A stretch of 64,000 nt of DNA from Streptomyces roseifaciens (GTDB taxonomy: Bacteria > Actinomycetota > Actinomycetes > Streptomycetales > Streptomycetaceae), in the NCBI RefSeq assembly GCF_001445655.1, contig NZ_LNBE01000004.1, forward strand, positions 62,001 to 126,000, in the 5' to 3' direction. Position numbers and translations under genes: made by a program. The notes beneath the pieces were generated by a model. That model did not search any database, was not told the DNA's origin, and saw only the letters and a list, made by a program, of their open reading frames with translations. This document shows, piece by piece, positions 40,857 to 52,670 of this stretch; position 1 is the first letter of the stretch; the number at the start of each line of letters is the position of its first letter.

Positions 40857-40951
40857 CCCCGGAGCGTGAACCCCGGCACCGGTAGGCTGACGCGGTTGCC
40901 GACTGCCGACCCTCCCCCGGCCAGCACCGGGGGCGCCCCCAGACGGAGACC

Positions 40952-42739
40952 GTGACTACCACCACCACCAACCACCATCTCTCCCCTGCCTTCCCCGGCC
41001 GGGCCCCTTGGGGTACCGCGAACAAGCTCCGCGCCTGGCAGCAGGGCGCCATGGAGAAGTACGTCCAGGAGCAGCCCCGCGACTTCCTCGCCGTCGCCAC
41101 CCCGGGCGCCGGCAAGACGACCTTCGCCCTCACCCTGGCCTCCTGGCTGCTGCACCACCACGTCGTCCAGCAGGTGACCGTCGTCGCCCCGACCGAGCAC
41201 CTGAAGAAGCAGTGGGCGGAAGCGGCGGCCCGGATAGGCATCAAGCTCGACCCGGAGTACAGCGCCGGCCCCCTCGGCCGCGAGTACCACGGCGTCGCCG
41301 TGACCTACGCCGGCGTGGGCGTGCGCCCCATGCTCCACCGCAACCGCAGCGAGCAGCGCAAGACCCTCGTCATCCTCGACGAGATCCACCATGCCGGAGA
41401 CTCCCGCTCGTGGGGCGAGGCCTGCATGGAGGCCTTCGAGCCGGCGACCCGCCGCCTGTGCCTGACCGGCACGCCCTTCCGCTCCGACACCAACCCGATC
41501 CCGTTCGTCACGTACGAGGAGGGCAACGACGGCATCCGCCGCTCCTCCGCCGACTACACGTACGGATACGGCAACGCCCTCTCCGACGGCGTCGTCCGCC
41601 CGGTCATCTTCCTCTCCTACAGCGGCAACATGCGCTGGCGCACCAAGGCGGGCGACGAACTGGAGGCCCGCCTCGGCGAGCCGATGACCAAGGACGCCGT
41701 CTCGCAGGCGTGGCGCACGGCGCTCGACCCGCGCGGCGAGTGGATGCAGAACGTACTCCGGGCCGCCGACCGCCGCCTGACCGAGGTGCGCAAGTCCATC
41801 CCGGACGCCGGCGCCCTCGTGATCGCCTCCGACCAGGAGTCCGCCCGCGCCTACGCCAAGCTGATCCGCGAGATCACCGGCGAGGGCGCCACGCTCGTGC
41901 TGTCCGACGACAGCGGCGCCTCCCAGCGCATCGACGACTTCTCGCAGAGCGACGCCCGCTGGATGGTCGCCGTCCGCATGGTGTCCGAGGGCGTGGACGT
42001 GCCCCGGCTCGCCGTCGGCGTCTACGCCACGACGATCTCCACGCCGCTGTTCTTCGCGCAGGCCGTCGGCCGCTTCGTGCGCTCGCGCCGGCGCGGCGAG
42101 ACCGCCTCCGTCTTCCTGCCGACCGTGCCCAACCTGCTGACCTTCGCCAACGAGATGGAGGTCGAGCGCGACCACGTCCTCGACAAGCCCAAGAAGGAGG
42201 GCGAGGAGGACCCCTACGCCGAGGAGGACAAGCTCCTCGCCGAGGCGGAGCGCCAGCAGGACGAGGACACCGGCAGCGACGACCAACTCTCCTTCGAGGC
42301 CCTGGAGTCCGACGCGGTCTTCGACCGGGTCCTCTACAACAGCGCCGAGTTCGGCATGCAGGCGCACGCGGGCAGCGAGGAGGAGCAGGACTACCTCGGC
42401 ATCCCCGGCCTGCTCGAGCCCGAGCAGGTGGAGCTGCTGCTGCAGAAGCGGCAGGCGCGCCAGATCGCCCACAGCCGCAAGCGCCCGGACGCCGAGGCGG
42501 ACCTCCTCGAACTGCCCGCGGAGCGCCGCCCGGTGGTCACCCACAAGGAGCTCCTCGAACTGCGCAAGCAGCTCAACACCCTCGTGGGCGCCTACGTCCA
42601 CCAGAGCGGCAAGCCCCACGGCGTCATCCACACCGAACTCCGCCGCGTGTGCGGCGGCCCGCCGAGCGCGGAGGCGACGGCCGGGCAGCTCAACGAGCGC
42701 ATCAAGAAGGTGCGCGAGTGGGCCACGCGCATGAAGTAG
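40952..42739 (+). CDS. SF2 DEAD/DEAH-box helicase
   Basis: A 595-residue superfamily-2 helicase. Motif I (ATPGAGKTT) is at about residues 49-57, motif II (DEIHH) at about 143-147 and motif III as TGTPFRS. The helicase-C domain carries QAVGRFVRSRRRGE (motif VI). An acidic Glu/Asp-rich linker (EEGEEDPYAEED) and a helical C-terminal region follow. It resembles the XPB/type I restriction-type SF2 group and is conserved in Streptomyces, but the nucleic-acid substrate is unknown. The GTG start at 40952 lies after the MFS gene, and a strong terminator follows at 42833. Confidence 0.85.
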   Translation: MTTTTTNHHLSPAFPGRAPWGTANKLRAWQQGAMEKYVQEQPRDFLAVATPGAGKTTFALTLASWLLHHHVVQQVTVVAPTEHLKKQWAEAAARIGIKLDPEYSAGPLGREYHGVAVTYAGVGVRPMLHRNRSEQRKTLVILDEIHHAGDSRSWGEACMEAFEPATRRLCLTGTPFRSDTNPIPFVTYEEGNDGIRRSSADYTYGYGNALSDGVVRPVIFLSYSGNMRWRTKAGDELEARLGEPMTKDAVSQAWRTALDPRGEWMQNVLRAADRRLTEVRKSIPDAGALVIASDQESARAYAKLIREITGEGATLVLSDDSGASQRIDDFSQSDARWMVAVRMVSEGVDVPRLAVGVYATTISTPLFFAQAVGRFVRSRRRGETASVFLPTVPNLLTFANEMEVERDHVLDKPKKEGEEDPYAEEDKLLAEAERQQDEDTGSDDQLSFEALESDAVFDRVLYNSAEFGMQAHAGSEEEQDYLGIPGLLEPEQVELLLQKRQARQIAHSRKRPDAEADLLELPAERRPVVTHKELLELRKQLNTLVGAYVHQSGKPHGVIHTELRRVCGGPPSAEATAGQLNERIKKVREWATRMK

Positions 42740-42832
42740 TGGGCCGCACGCATGAACACGCATGAAGTGGGGCGCGCCCGCTGAGCACGCTCGCTGAGCG
42801 TGTCCCTGAGCGCGTCCCTGCGTACCGATGAC

Positions 42833-42866
42833 GGGGCCGGTGTCCGCATGATGGGACACCGGCCCC
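42833..42866 (+). terminator. Terminator after the SF2 helicase
   Basis: GGGGCCGGTGTCC pairs with GGACACCGGCCCC (13 bp) around a short loop, followed by GATATTCGTGATT. It lies about 95 bases after the helicase stop. Confidence 0.75.
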
Positions 42867-43126
42867 GATATTCGTGATTCCGCCTCCGCCTGACCGGATC
42901 GCGGGCAGACTCTTCCGCTGAGCGGACCGGCGGCGCTACGGTTCCGGTCACGCACACGCCCCGTGGCAGCGCCGCCGCGGAGCGCAGCCGGTGCAAGAAG
43001 CGCAAGAAGCGCATGAAGCGCAGCAAGAAGCGACAAGCCGCCGGCGGCCTCTCCTCGCGCGCTGCCGGACGGGACGGCGGCGCACCCCACCCGACGAGAG
43101 CCGCCATACATCGGAGGAGGGGCGTC
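42867..43126. other. Intergenic region with AAGAAGCGC repeats before the IclR gene
   Basis: No gene is supported. At 42991-43035 the motif AAGAAGCGC recurs several times. In one frame it would read as a Lys/Arg-rich peptide (KKRKKRMKRSKKR), but no start with a ribosome-binding site precedes it. The IclR gene's GGAGGAGGGG site lies at 43113-43122. Confidence 0.45.
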
Positions 43127-43768
43127 GTGACCGCGGAGACCTCGCAGACGCTCGACAGAGGACTGCGCGTCCTCAAACTGCTCGCCGACACCGACCACGG
43201 CCTGACCGTCACCGAGCTGTCCACCCGGCTCGGGGTCAACCGCACCGTGGTCTACCGCCTGCTCGCCACGCTGGAGCAGCACGCACTCGTCCGCCGCGAC
43301 ATCGGCGGCCGGGCCCGGGTGGGCCTCGGGGTGCTGCGGCTCGGCCGCCAGGTGCACCCCCTGGTGCGCGAGGCGGCCCTGCCCGCCCTGCGCTCCCTGG
43401 CCGAGGACATCGGGGCCACCGCCCACCTCACGCTCGTCGACGGCACCGAGGCGCTCGCGGTGGCCGTCGTCGAGCCGACGTGGACGGACTACCACGTGGC
43501 CTACCGCGCGGGCTTCCGCCACCCCCTGGACCGGGGCGCGGCGGGCCGCGCCATACTCGCCGCCCGCCGCGGCGAGAGCGACGGCCCGGGCTACGCCCTC
43601 ACGCACGGCGAGCTGGAGGCCGGCGCGAGCGGCGCGGCGGCGCCCCTGCTCGGCGTCCTGGGGATCGAGGGCAGCGTGGGGGTGGTGATGCTCACGGACT
43701 CCGTCCCCGACCGGGTCGGGCCCCGCGTGGTGGAGGCGGCCAAGGAGGTCGCGGACGCCCTGAGGTGA
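43127..43768 (+). CDS. IclR-family transcriptional regulator
   Basis: A 213-residue IclR regulator. The winged helix-turn-helix is at about residues 5-65 (TLDRGLRVLKLLADTDHGLTVTELSTRLGVNRTVVYRLLATLEQHALV). The effector domain follows (AHLTLVDGTEALAVAVVEP, VAYRAGFRHPLDRGAAGRAIL, GVLGIEGSVGVVML). It is somewhat short compared with the usual ~250. The GTG at 43127 is chosen by GGAGGAGGGG; upstream in-frame codons are repeat sequence. No linked catabolic operon lies downstream, so the target is unknown. Confidence 0.82.
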   Translation: MTAETSQTLDRGLRVLKLLADTDHGLTVTELSTRLGVNRTVVYRLLATLEQHALVRRDIGGRARVGLGVLRLGRQVHPLVREAALPALRSLAEDIGATAHLTLVDGTEALAVAVVEPTWTDYHVAYRAGFRHPLDRGAAGRAILAARRGESDGPGYALTHGELEAGASGAAAPLLGVLGIEGSVGVVMLTDSVPDRVGPRVVEAAKEVADALR

Positions 43769-43860
43769 CGCCGCCGGCCCGGCCGGCTCCCGCCCTCGCC
43801 GCGCCTCGCCCGGCGAGGGCGCATGTCACGGAAGGGACGCACGTGAACTAGATTCGCTGC

Positions 43861-44670
43861 ATGTCCGCTCCGACCACGCCCGCCCGGTCCCGCCGCGCCC
43901 GGACGCTCGCCGTCTGTGCCGTGCCCGTCGTCGCCCTGCTCGCCTCGGTCCCCTTCGTGCCGCTGCCGTTCGCGGTCGCACAGCCGGGTTCGACGGTGGA
44001 CGTGCTCGGCACGCACGAGGGCAGACAGGTCATCGAGATCAAGGGCGCGCAGGCCCGCAGGACGACGGGCCAGTTGCGCATGACGACGATCGTGGTGACG
44101 GGCCCGCGCGTCGACGTGGACCTAGGCGACGTGATCAGCGGCTGGACGCGTACGGACCGGGCCGTGATGCCGCACGACGCCGTCTACCCCGTCGGCGACT
44201 CCGACGAGGAGGTCGACGCGCACAACAAGGCGGAGATGAAGAAGTCGCAGGACGCCGCCACGGACGCCGCCCTGCGCTACCTGCACCGCTCGCCGGACGA
44301 GCTGAAGGTCGGCCTCAGCCTGGCCGACGTGGGCGGCCCGAGCGCGGGGCTCCTCTTCACCCTCGGGATCATCGACAAGGTCGACGGCGACGGCCGCGGC
44401 GGCGACCTCACCGGGGGGCGGACCATCGCGGGCACGGGCACGATCGACGCCGACGGGACGGTCGGCCAGGTCGGCGGCGTGCCGCTGAAGACGCAGGCGG
44501 CCCGGCGCGACGGCGCGACGGTCTTCCTCGTCCCGAAGGCCGAGTGCTCGGCCGCCGAGGCCAATCTGCCCAAGGGGCTGCGGCTGGTCCCCGTGCAGAA
44601 GCTGCAGGACGCGGTCACGTCGCTGCGCGCCCTGCGGTCCGGGGACGAGGACGCCGTCCCCACCTGCTGA
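43861..44670 (+). CDS. Secreted or anchored Lon-like (S16) protease, YlbL type
   Basis: A 269-residue protein with an N-terminal signal/anchor (about residues 14-38) and an S16 Lon-protease domain. The catalytic Ser is in DVGGPSAGLLF at residue 161 and the Lys in GGVPLKTQAARRDGA at residue 210, spaced as in YlbL/Lon-like enzymes. IAGTGTIDADGTVGQVGGV is the standard family segment. A recognisable PDZ domain, present in many YlbL proteins, is not evident. It acts on the outer face of the membrane. It is convergent with the quaternary-amine ABC operon, only 10 bases apart. Confidence 0.82.
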   Translation: MSAPTTPARSRRARTLAVCAVPVVALLASVPFVPLPFAVAQPGSTVDVLGTHEGRQVIEIKGAQARRTTGQLRMTTIVVTGPRVDVDLGDVISGWTRTDRAVMPHDAVYPVGDSDEEVDAHNKAEMKKSQDAATDAALRYLHRSPDELKVGLSLADVGGPSAGLLFTLGIIDKVDGDGRGGDLTGGRTIAGTGTIDADGTVGQVGGVPLKTQAARRDGATVFLVPKAECSAAEANLPKGLRLVPVQKLQDAVTSLRALRSGDEDAVPTC

Positions 44671-44680
44671 CCCCGCCCGT

Positions 44681-45745
44681 TCACCGGCTGATGAACCCCT
44701 CCTTCAGCAGCCACTCCTTCGCGACCTCGTGCGGGTCCTGCCCGTCCACGTCCACCCTCGCGTTGAGCTTCCGCGCCACCTCGTCGTCGAGCCGCGCCGT
44801 GATGGGGTCCAGCACGTCCTTGATCGCCGGGTGCTTGCGCAGCGTGCCGCTGTTGATCTCCGGGGCGGCGTTGTAGTTGGGGAAGAAGTGCTTGTCGTCG
44901 TCCATGACGACGAGGTGCATGGCCGCGATGCGGCCGTCGGTGGTGAAGACCTCGCCGAAGGTGCAGGAGCCGCCCCCGGAGACCTGGGTGTAGATGATGC
45001 CGCCGTCCATCTTCTGGACGCGCGAGGCGGGCACGTTCATCCCGTAGGCCTTGGCCATGCCCTGCAGCCCGTCGTCGCGCGCGGCGAACTCGCTCTCCAC
45101 GCACAGCGTCACCGCCCCCGGGTTCCGCCGCGACAGCGCGGCCACGTCCGAGAGGGTGCGGGTGCCGTACCTGCGCGCGTCGGCCCGGTTCATCGCCAGC
45201 GCGTAGGTGTTGTCGAGGGCCGCGGGGGCGAGCCAGGTGAGGCCGTTGCGCGCGTCGGCGTCGGCGACGGCCCGCCACTGCCGCGCGGGGTCGGGGATGG
45301 GCCGGTCGTGGCCGAGGTACGTGATCCAGGCGGTGCCCGTGTACTCGTACATGGCGTCCGCCTCGCCGGACCGGACCGCCTCGCGGGCCCCGACCGAGCC
45401 CTGGATGTTGGTGCGGTCCAGCACCTTCGCGCCGGCGGCCCGGAAAGCCAGGCCCATGATCTGGCCGAGCACGATGTTCTCGCTGAAGCTCTTGGACGTG
45501 ACCGTCAGGTCGGCGCCCTTGAGCGGCAGGCCCCGGCCGACCGAACCGGGGCGGACGCTGTCCGCCATGGGGGAGCCGCTGGTCAGCCCGCAGCCGCCGG
45601 TGAGGGAGGCGAGCAGGGCGAGGGCGAGCGCGGGCGCCACCGCCCGGACCGCTGCGCGCCGCCCGGCCGTCTGCTGCCCGGCCGTCCGTCGTCCGGCCGT
45701 CCGTCGTCCGGCCGTCCGTCGTCCGGCTACCTGCCGCCGGGCCAT
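44681..45745 (-). CDS. Quaternary-amine ABC transporter binding lipoprotein (OpuC/ProX type)
   Basis: A 354-residue substrate-binding protein for glycine betaine, choline or related osmoprotectants. A lipobox LTGGC at about residues 48-52 follows an unusual basic head made of RRTAG repeats. The family core is visible (TVTSKSFSENIVLGQIM, YEYTGTAWITYLG, LAPAALDNTYALAMN). It is the last gene of a four-gene minus-strand operon, its ATG one base after the permease stop. The head lengthens the signal peptide beyond the norm; an internal start is possible but none has a better ribosome-binding site. Confidence 0.85.
   Translation of the reverse strand: MARRQVAGRRTAGRRTAGRRTAGQQTAGRRAAVRAVAPALALALLASLTGGCGLTSGSPMADSVRPGSVGRGLPLKGADLTVTSKSFSENIVLGQIMGLAFRAAGAKVLDRTNIQGSVGAREAVRSGEADAMYEYTGTAWITYLGHDRPIPDPARQWRAVADADARNGLTWLAPAALDNTYALAMNRADARRYGTRTLSDVAALSRRNPGAVTLCVESEFAARDDGLQGMAKAYGMNVPASRVQKMDGGIIYTQVSGGGSCTFGEVFTTDGRIAAMHLVVMDDDKHFFPNYNAAPEINSGTLRKHPAIKDVLDPITARLDDEVARKLNARVDVDGQDPHEVAKEWLLKEGFISR
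45665..45724 (-). repeat. Four 15-bp tandem repeats in the signal peptide of the binding protein
   Basis: Four GGCCGTCCGTCGTCC-type units (three identical, one diverged) encode RRTAG/QQTAG pentapeptides on the minus strand, just after the start codon. They add positive charge to the signal peptide and are prone to copy-number change. Confidence 0.85.
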
Positions 45746-45746
45746 C

Positions 45747-46732
45747 TCAGGAGGCCTCCAGGCCGCGCGGCCGCAGCAGCAGCTCGGCCAGGGACGCCAG
45801 CCAGTCCACGAGCAGCGCGAGCGCCACGGTCAGCACGGACCCCAGGACGAGCACCGGCATCCGCTGGTTGGTGATGCCCGAGGCGATCAGGTCGCCGAGC
45901 CCGCCGCCCCCGCCGAAGTAGGCGAGCGTCGCCGTGCCCACGTTGAGGACGAGCGCGGTCCGCACGCCCGCGAGGATCAGCGGTACGGCCAGCGGCAGTT
46001 CGACCCGGCGCAGCACCCCGGTCGCGGACATGCCGATGCCGCGCGCGGCCTCCACCAGGGTCGGGTCGATGGCGCGCAGCCCGGCGACGGTGTTGGCGAG
46101 GACGGGCAGCACCGCGTAGACGACGATGCCGACGAGCGCCGCCTGCATGCCGATGCCCAGCCAGATCACCAGCAGCGCCAGCAGGCCGATGGCGGGGGTG
46201 GCCTGGCCGACGTTGGCGACGGCGATGGCGGCGGGCGCGGCGGGGCGCAGCCGGCGCCGGGTGAGCAGGATGCCCAGCGGGATGGCGATGATCAGGACGA
46301 AGAAGGTGGAGACCACGGTGAGGACGACGTGCTGGCGCAGGCGCAGCCAGACGTTGCCGTCGGCGATGGAGTTGCGGGCGACGGAGTCCAGGCCGGCGCC
46401 GCGGAACCACAGCCAGGTGGCCAGCAGCAGGACGAGCAGGAAGCAGGGCCGCAGGAGCAGCTTCCGCCAGGTGACGCGGCGCGCGGGGCGCACGGCGGGT
46501 GGGGGAGGGCCGTCCGGGCCGTCCGGGCCGGCCGGGCCGCCCGCATCCGCGCCCACGGCCTCCGGCGGTACGGGGCCCGCGTCCGCGTCCGTGTCTGCGG
46601 GCCTCGTCCGCACGCTGTCCGCGTCCGCGTCCGCGCCTGCCACTTGCGGCCGTACGCCGTCGCGGAAGGCGCCGTCCTCCGCCTCGTGCCGGCCGTCCGG
46701 CCGACGGGCCCGCCCGCCCGGCCGCCCGGCAC

Positions 46733-46736
<4 letters not shown>
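45747..46736 (-). CDS. Quaternary-amine ABC transporter permease
   Basis: A 329-residue permease with an ~85-residue disordered acidic/Pro-rich head, then about six membrane segments from residue ~105 (RPCFLLVLLLATWLWFRG). The EAA-like loop (DPTLVEAARGIGMSATGVLRRVELPLA) docks the ATPase. The GTG start at 46736 overlaps the ATPase stop as GTGA. Together with the second permease it forms the channel, as in two-permease OpuC systems. The long hydrophilic N-terminal extension is unusual for this family (normally ~220-240 residues). Confidence 0.82.
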
Positions 46737-47963
<1,227 letters not shown>

Positions 47964-47971
<8 letters not shown>

Positions 47972-48611
47972 GGATCCCCCTCGGGACGGTCAGCCGGCCG
48001 ATCAGCACGTACGCCGCGTCGAAGAGCAGGGCGAGCACGATGATCCCGAGCGTCCCGGCGAGCACCTGGTTGAGGGCGTTGGCGCTGCCCAGCGAGGAGA
48101 CGCCGCGGAAGATTTCGTTGCCCAGCCCCGGCCCGGAGGCGTACGCGGCCACCGCCGCGATGCCCATCAGCATCTGCGTGGCCACCCGGATCCCGGTGAG
48201 GATCGGCGGCCAGGCGAGCGGCAGCTCGACGCGCAGGAGCCGGGCCGCGCGGGACATCCCGATCCCCGTCGCGGCGTCCACGAGCGAGGGGTCCACGCCC
48301 CGCAGCCCCACCACCGCGTTGCGGACGATCGGCAGCAGCCCGTAGAGCACGAGCGCCGTGACCGTCGGCGCCACGCCCAGGCCGGTGAGCGGGATGAGCA
48401 GGCCGAGCAGGGCCAGCGAGGGGATGGTGAGCAGGGTCGCCGTCGTGGTCACCGCGAGGTTGCCGGCCCACTCGCTGCGGTAGGTGAGCACGCCGATCAC
48501 CACGCCGAGGACGGTCGCGACGACCATGCACTGGAAGACGGCGCTGGCGTGCTGCCAGCCGTCCGCCAGCAGCTGGGCGCGGCGGCCGGCCAGGTACTCC
48601 CAGAAGCTCAC
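47964..48611 (-). CDS. Quaternary-amine ABC transporter permease, first in the operon
   Basis: A 215-residue permease with five or six membrane segments and the EAA loop (DPSLVDAATGIGMSRAARLLRVELPLAWPPIL). GTG 48611 is chosen because GAGGGAGG lies about seven bases upstream; longer in-frame starts add non-conserved Arg/Pro sequence. It heads the operon permease-ATPase-permease-binding protein on the minus strand and lies 46 bases after the convergently oriented end of nothing else: the lrp gene upstream is on the same strand and precedes it. Confidence 0.83.
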
Positions 48612-48657
48612 CCGCTCGCCTCCCTCTCGCGCCCCGGAACTCCGGGGCCGCAGAACC

Positions 48658-50401
<1,744 letters not shown>

Positions 50402-50439
50402 CCCGATTCGCACAAGGGTGCCCGGGGAATGAGCCCCCC

Positions 50440-51813
50440 ATGGGCGATCTGATCAAGCTGTTGCGCGAAGGGCTCCCCGCGGAGGCGATCCTCACCGACC
50501 CCGACGTCACCGCGTCCTACGCCAAGGACATGGCCGGCTTCTGCGCCGCAGGGCGGCCCGCGGTCGTCACCCTGCCCCGCACCGTGGAGCACGTACAGCA
50601 CGTCATGCGCACCGCCACCGCCTTGCGGGTGCCCGTCGTCCCGCAAGGCGCCCGCACCGGCCTGTCCGGCGCGGCCAACGCGAGCGACGGCTGCATCGTC
50701 CTCTCCCTCGTCAAGATGGACCGCATCCTGGAGATCGACCCCGTCGACCGCGTCGCCGTCGTCGAACCGGGCGTCGTCAACGCCGTGCTCTCCCGCGCCG
50801 TCGCCGAACAGGGCCTCTACTACCCGCCCGACCCCTCCAGCTGGGAGCAGTGCACCATCGGCGGCAACATCGGCACCGCCTCCGGCGGCCTGTGCTGCGT
50901 GAAGTACGGCGTCACCGGCGAATACGTCCTCGGCCTCGACATCGTCCTGGCCGACGGCCGGCTGCTGAGGACGGGCCGCCGCACCGCCAAGGGCGTCGCG
51001 GGCTACGACCTCACCCGCCTGTTCGTCGGCTCCGAGGGCAGCCTCGGCATCGTCGTACGGGCCGTCCTCGCGCTCCGCCCGGCCCCGCCCCAACAGCTCG
51101 TGCTGGCCGCCGAGTTCCCCTCCGTCGCCGCGGCCGCCGAGGCCGTCCGCGAGATCATGGCCCGCGGCCACGCCCCCTCGCTGCTGGAGCTCATGGACGG
51201 CACGACGATCCGCGCCGTCAACGCCATGGCGCGCATGGGCCTCCCCGAGACCACCGAGGCCCTCCTGCTCGCCGCCTTCGACACCCCCGACCCGGCCGCG
51301 GACCTCGCCGCCGTCGCCGGGCTGTGCACGGCCGCCGGAGCCGACCAGGTCGTCCCCGCCGAGGACGCCGCCGAGTCCGAGCTGCTCCTGCAGGCCCGCC
51401 GGCTCGCCCTCACCGCCCTGGAGGCCCTCCGCCCCGCCACCATGATCGACGACGTGTGCGTCCCGCGCTCCCGCCTCGCCGACATGCTCGAAGGCACCGC
51501 CGGGATCGCCCGCAAGTACGGGCTCACCATCGGCGTCTGCGCCCACGCGGGCGACGGCAACACCCACCCCGTCGTCTGCTTCGACCCCGCCGACGCCGAC
51601 GAGTCGCGCCGCGCCCGCGAGTCCTTCGACGCGATCATGGCCCTCGGCCTGGAGCTGGGCGGCACGATCACCGGCGAGCACGGCGTGGGCGTCCTGAAGA
51701 AGGAGTGGCTGGCGAGGGAACTGGGCCCGGTGGGCCTGGAGATCCAGCGGGGCATCAAACGGGTCCTCGACCCCGAGGGCATCCTCAACCCGGGCAAGGT
51801 ACTGGACCTTTAA
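50440..51813 (+). CDS. FAD-linked oxidase, glycolate oxidase (GlcD) / D-lactate dehydrogenase type
   Basis: A 457-residue flavoprotein of the VAO family. The FAD_binding_4 domain spans about residues 36-175 (PVVPQGARTGLSGAANA, CTIGGNIGTASGGL). The C-terminal FAD-oxidase domain includes VCAHAGDGNTHPVVCFDP and ends TGEHGVGVLKKEWLARELG, with the ILNPGKVLDL terminus typical of GlcD/Dld proteins. No iron-sulfur partner gene (GlcF) is adjacent, so D-lactate or another 2-hydroxyacid is possible. It follows hppD by 38 bases and may be co-transcribed. Confidence 0.85.
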   Translation: MGDLIKLLREGLPAEAILTDPDVTASYAKDMAGFCAAGRPAVVTLPRTVEHVQHVMRTATALRVPVVPQGARTGLSGAANASDGCIVLSLVKMDRILEIDPVDRVAVVEPGVVNAVLSRAVAEQGLYYPPDPSSWEQCTIGGNIGTASGGLCCVKYGVTGEYVLGLDIVLADGRLLRTGRRTAKGVAGYDLTRLFVGSEGSLGIVVRAVLALRPAPPQQLVLAAEFPSVAAAAEAVREIMARGHAPSLLELMDGTTIRAVNAMARMGLPETTEALLLAAFDTPDPAADLAAVAGLCTAAGADQVVPAEDAAESELLLQARRLALTALEALRPATMIDDVCVPRSRLADMLEGTAGIARKYGLTIGVCAHAGDGNTHPVVCFDPADADESRRARESFDAIMALGLELGGTITGEHGVGVLKKEWLARELGPVGLEIQRGIKRVLDPEGILNPGKVLDL

Positions 51814-51834
51814 CGGGCCCTCCAGCGGCGCGAC

Positions 51835-51895
51835 ACAGCACGGCACTGCACAGCACGGCGCGGCACGGCCCGGCACGGCCCGGCGCGGCGCACGC
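51835..51895. repeat. CAGCACGGCA-type tandem repeats
   Basis: A run of near-repeats (GCACGGC with variations) fills the gap between the convergent oxidase and ssgG genes. It is GC-rich and non-coding and may help end transcription. Confidence 0.6.
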
Positions 51896-51919
51896 CGGAG
51901 CGTGATCGCCGCACAGGCA

Positions 51920-52330
51920 TCACGCGTCCAGAATGTCCCGCAGCGCCGCGTCCAGCCCCAGCCGCTCCGGCTCCGACCCCGGCGCCACCACCCGCAGGGT
52001 CCGCTCCAGCCACGCCGACACCGCCGGCTCCGGGGCCTCCAGCAGCGCCGCCCCGTCCGGCGAGGACAGCGCCATGCACACCACGTTGCGCCCGTCCGTC
52101 CGCGTCGGCCACACCCGTACGTCCCCGCTGCCGCACGGCCGGAACACGCCCTCCACCAGCAGCTCGCGCGCGAACGTCCAGTGCACCGGGGCCTCCGAGG
52201 TCACGTGGAAGGCGATGTGCACCGCGTACGGGTCGGCCGTGCGGTAGCTCAGCCGCGACGGCACGGGGATGCTGCGCTCGGGCGACAGCACCAGGTCGAT
52301 CTCCAGCTCTCTTTCCACCACGGTGTGCAT
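51920..52330 (-). CDS. ssgG: SsgA-like sporulation/cell-division protein SsgG
   Basis: A 136-residue member of the SsgA-like protein (SALP) family, found only in sporulating actinomycetes, that guides septum placement and peptidoglycan turnover. The family core is clear: SRLSYRTADPYAVHIAFHVTSEAPVHWTFARELL, then GDVRVWPTRTD and LSSPDGAALLEAP. The length is normal. Position near hppD and the RDD genes matches the S. coelicolor ssgG location as I remember it, which supports the paralogue call. It is divergent from an RDD gene. Confidence 0.85.
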   Translation of the reverse strand: MHTVVERELEIDLVLSPERSIPVPSRLSYRTADPYAVHIAFHVTSEAPVHWTFARELLVEGVFRPCGSGDVRVWPTRTDGRNVVCMALSSPDGAALLEAPEPAVSAWLERTLRVVAPGSEPERLGLDAALRDILDA

Positions 52331-52670
52331 GAAGTGCGCCCTCTCTGCTCTGCTTCCGTCGGTCCGTGGCCCCTCGCGAACGGGCCCGCACCGACTGAGA
52401 GCGCATCGACCCCCACACCATTACGCGACTTCGCCGAACCGGTGCGCCGGTCGCACGTGTGAGTGGTCCCGCCCGCGGGACGGCCGCAGAGTGGAGAGCC
52501 GTCTGGTAGACCTGTGTGCTGCGCCCCCGGTTGCCTTTTGTGCATAGAGGTCATGAGGTACGGGAGCAGCGCGCCCCACATCGCTCGTGTGCGGCAGACT
52601 GCTTGTCGTCGCCGCCCCACCGAGCACCGACACCGCAGTACGGCCGAGCAGATACGGGACATCGGAGACC
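52331..52670. other. Divergent intergenic region between ssgG and the RDD gene
   Basis: No gene is supported in these 340 bases. A palindrome GTCCCGC-CC-GCGGGAC lies at 52466-52481 in the middle. The stretch around 52535-52560 is AT-richer and may hold the RDD promoter. Confidence 0.45.
52466..52481. promoter_or_regulatory. Palindrome in the ssgG/RDD divergent promoter
   Basis: GTCCCGC and GCGGGAC form 7-bp perfect arms with a CC centre. The site lies between two divergent genes and could be an operator, but GC-rich palindromes are common in this genome. Confidence 0.3.

Noticed and set aside
42991..43060. Lys/Arg-rich peptide (KKRKKRMKRSKKR) before the IclR gene
   Set aside because: There is no start codon with a ribosome-binding site, and the IclR start is better placed at 43127.
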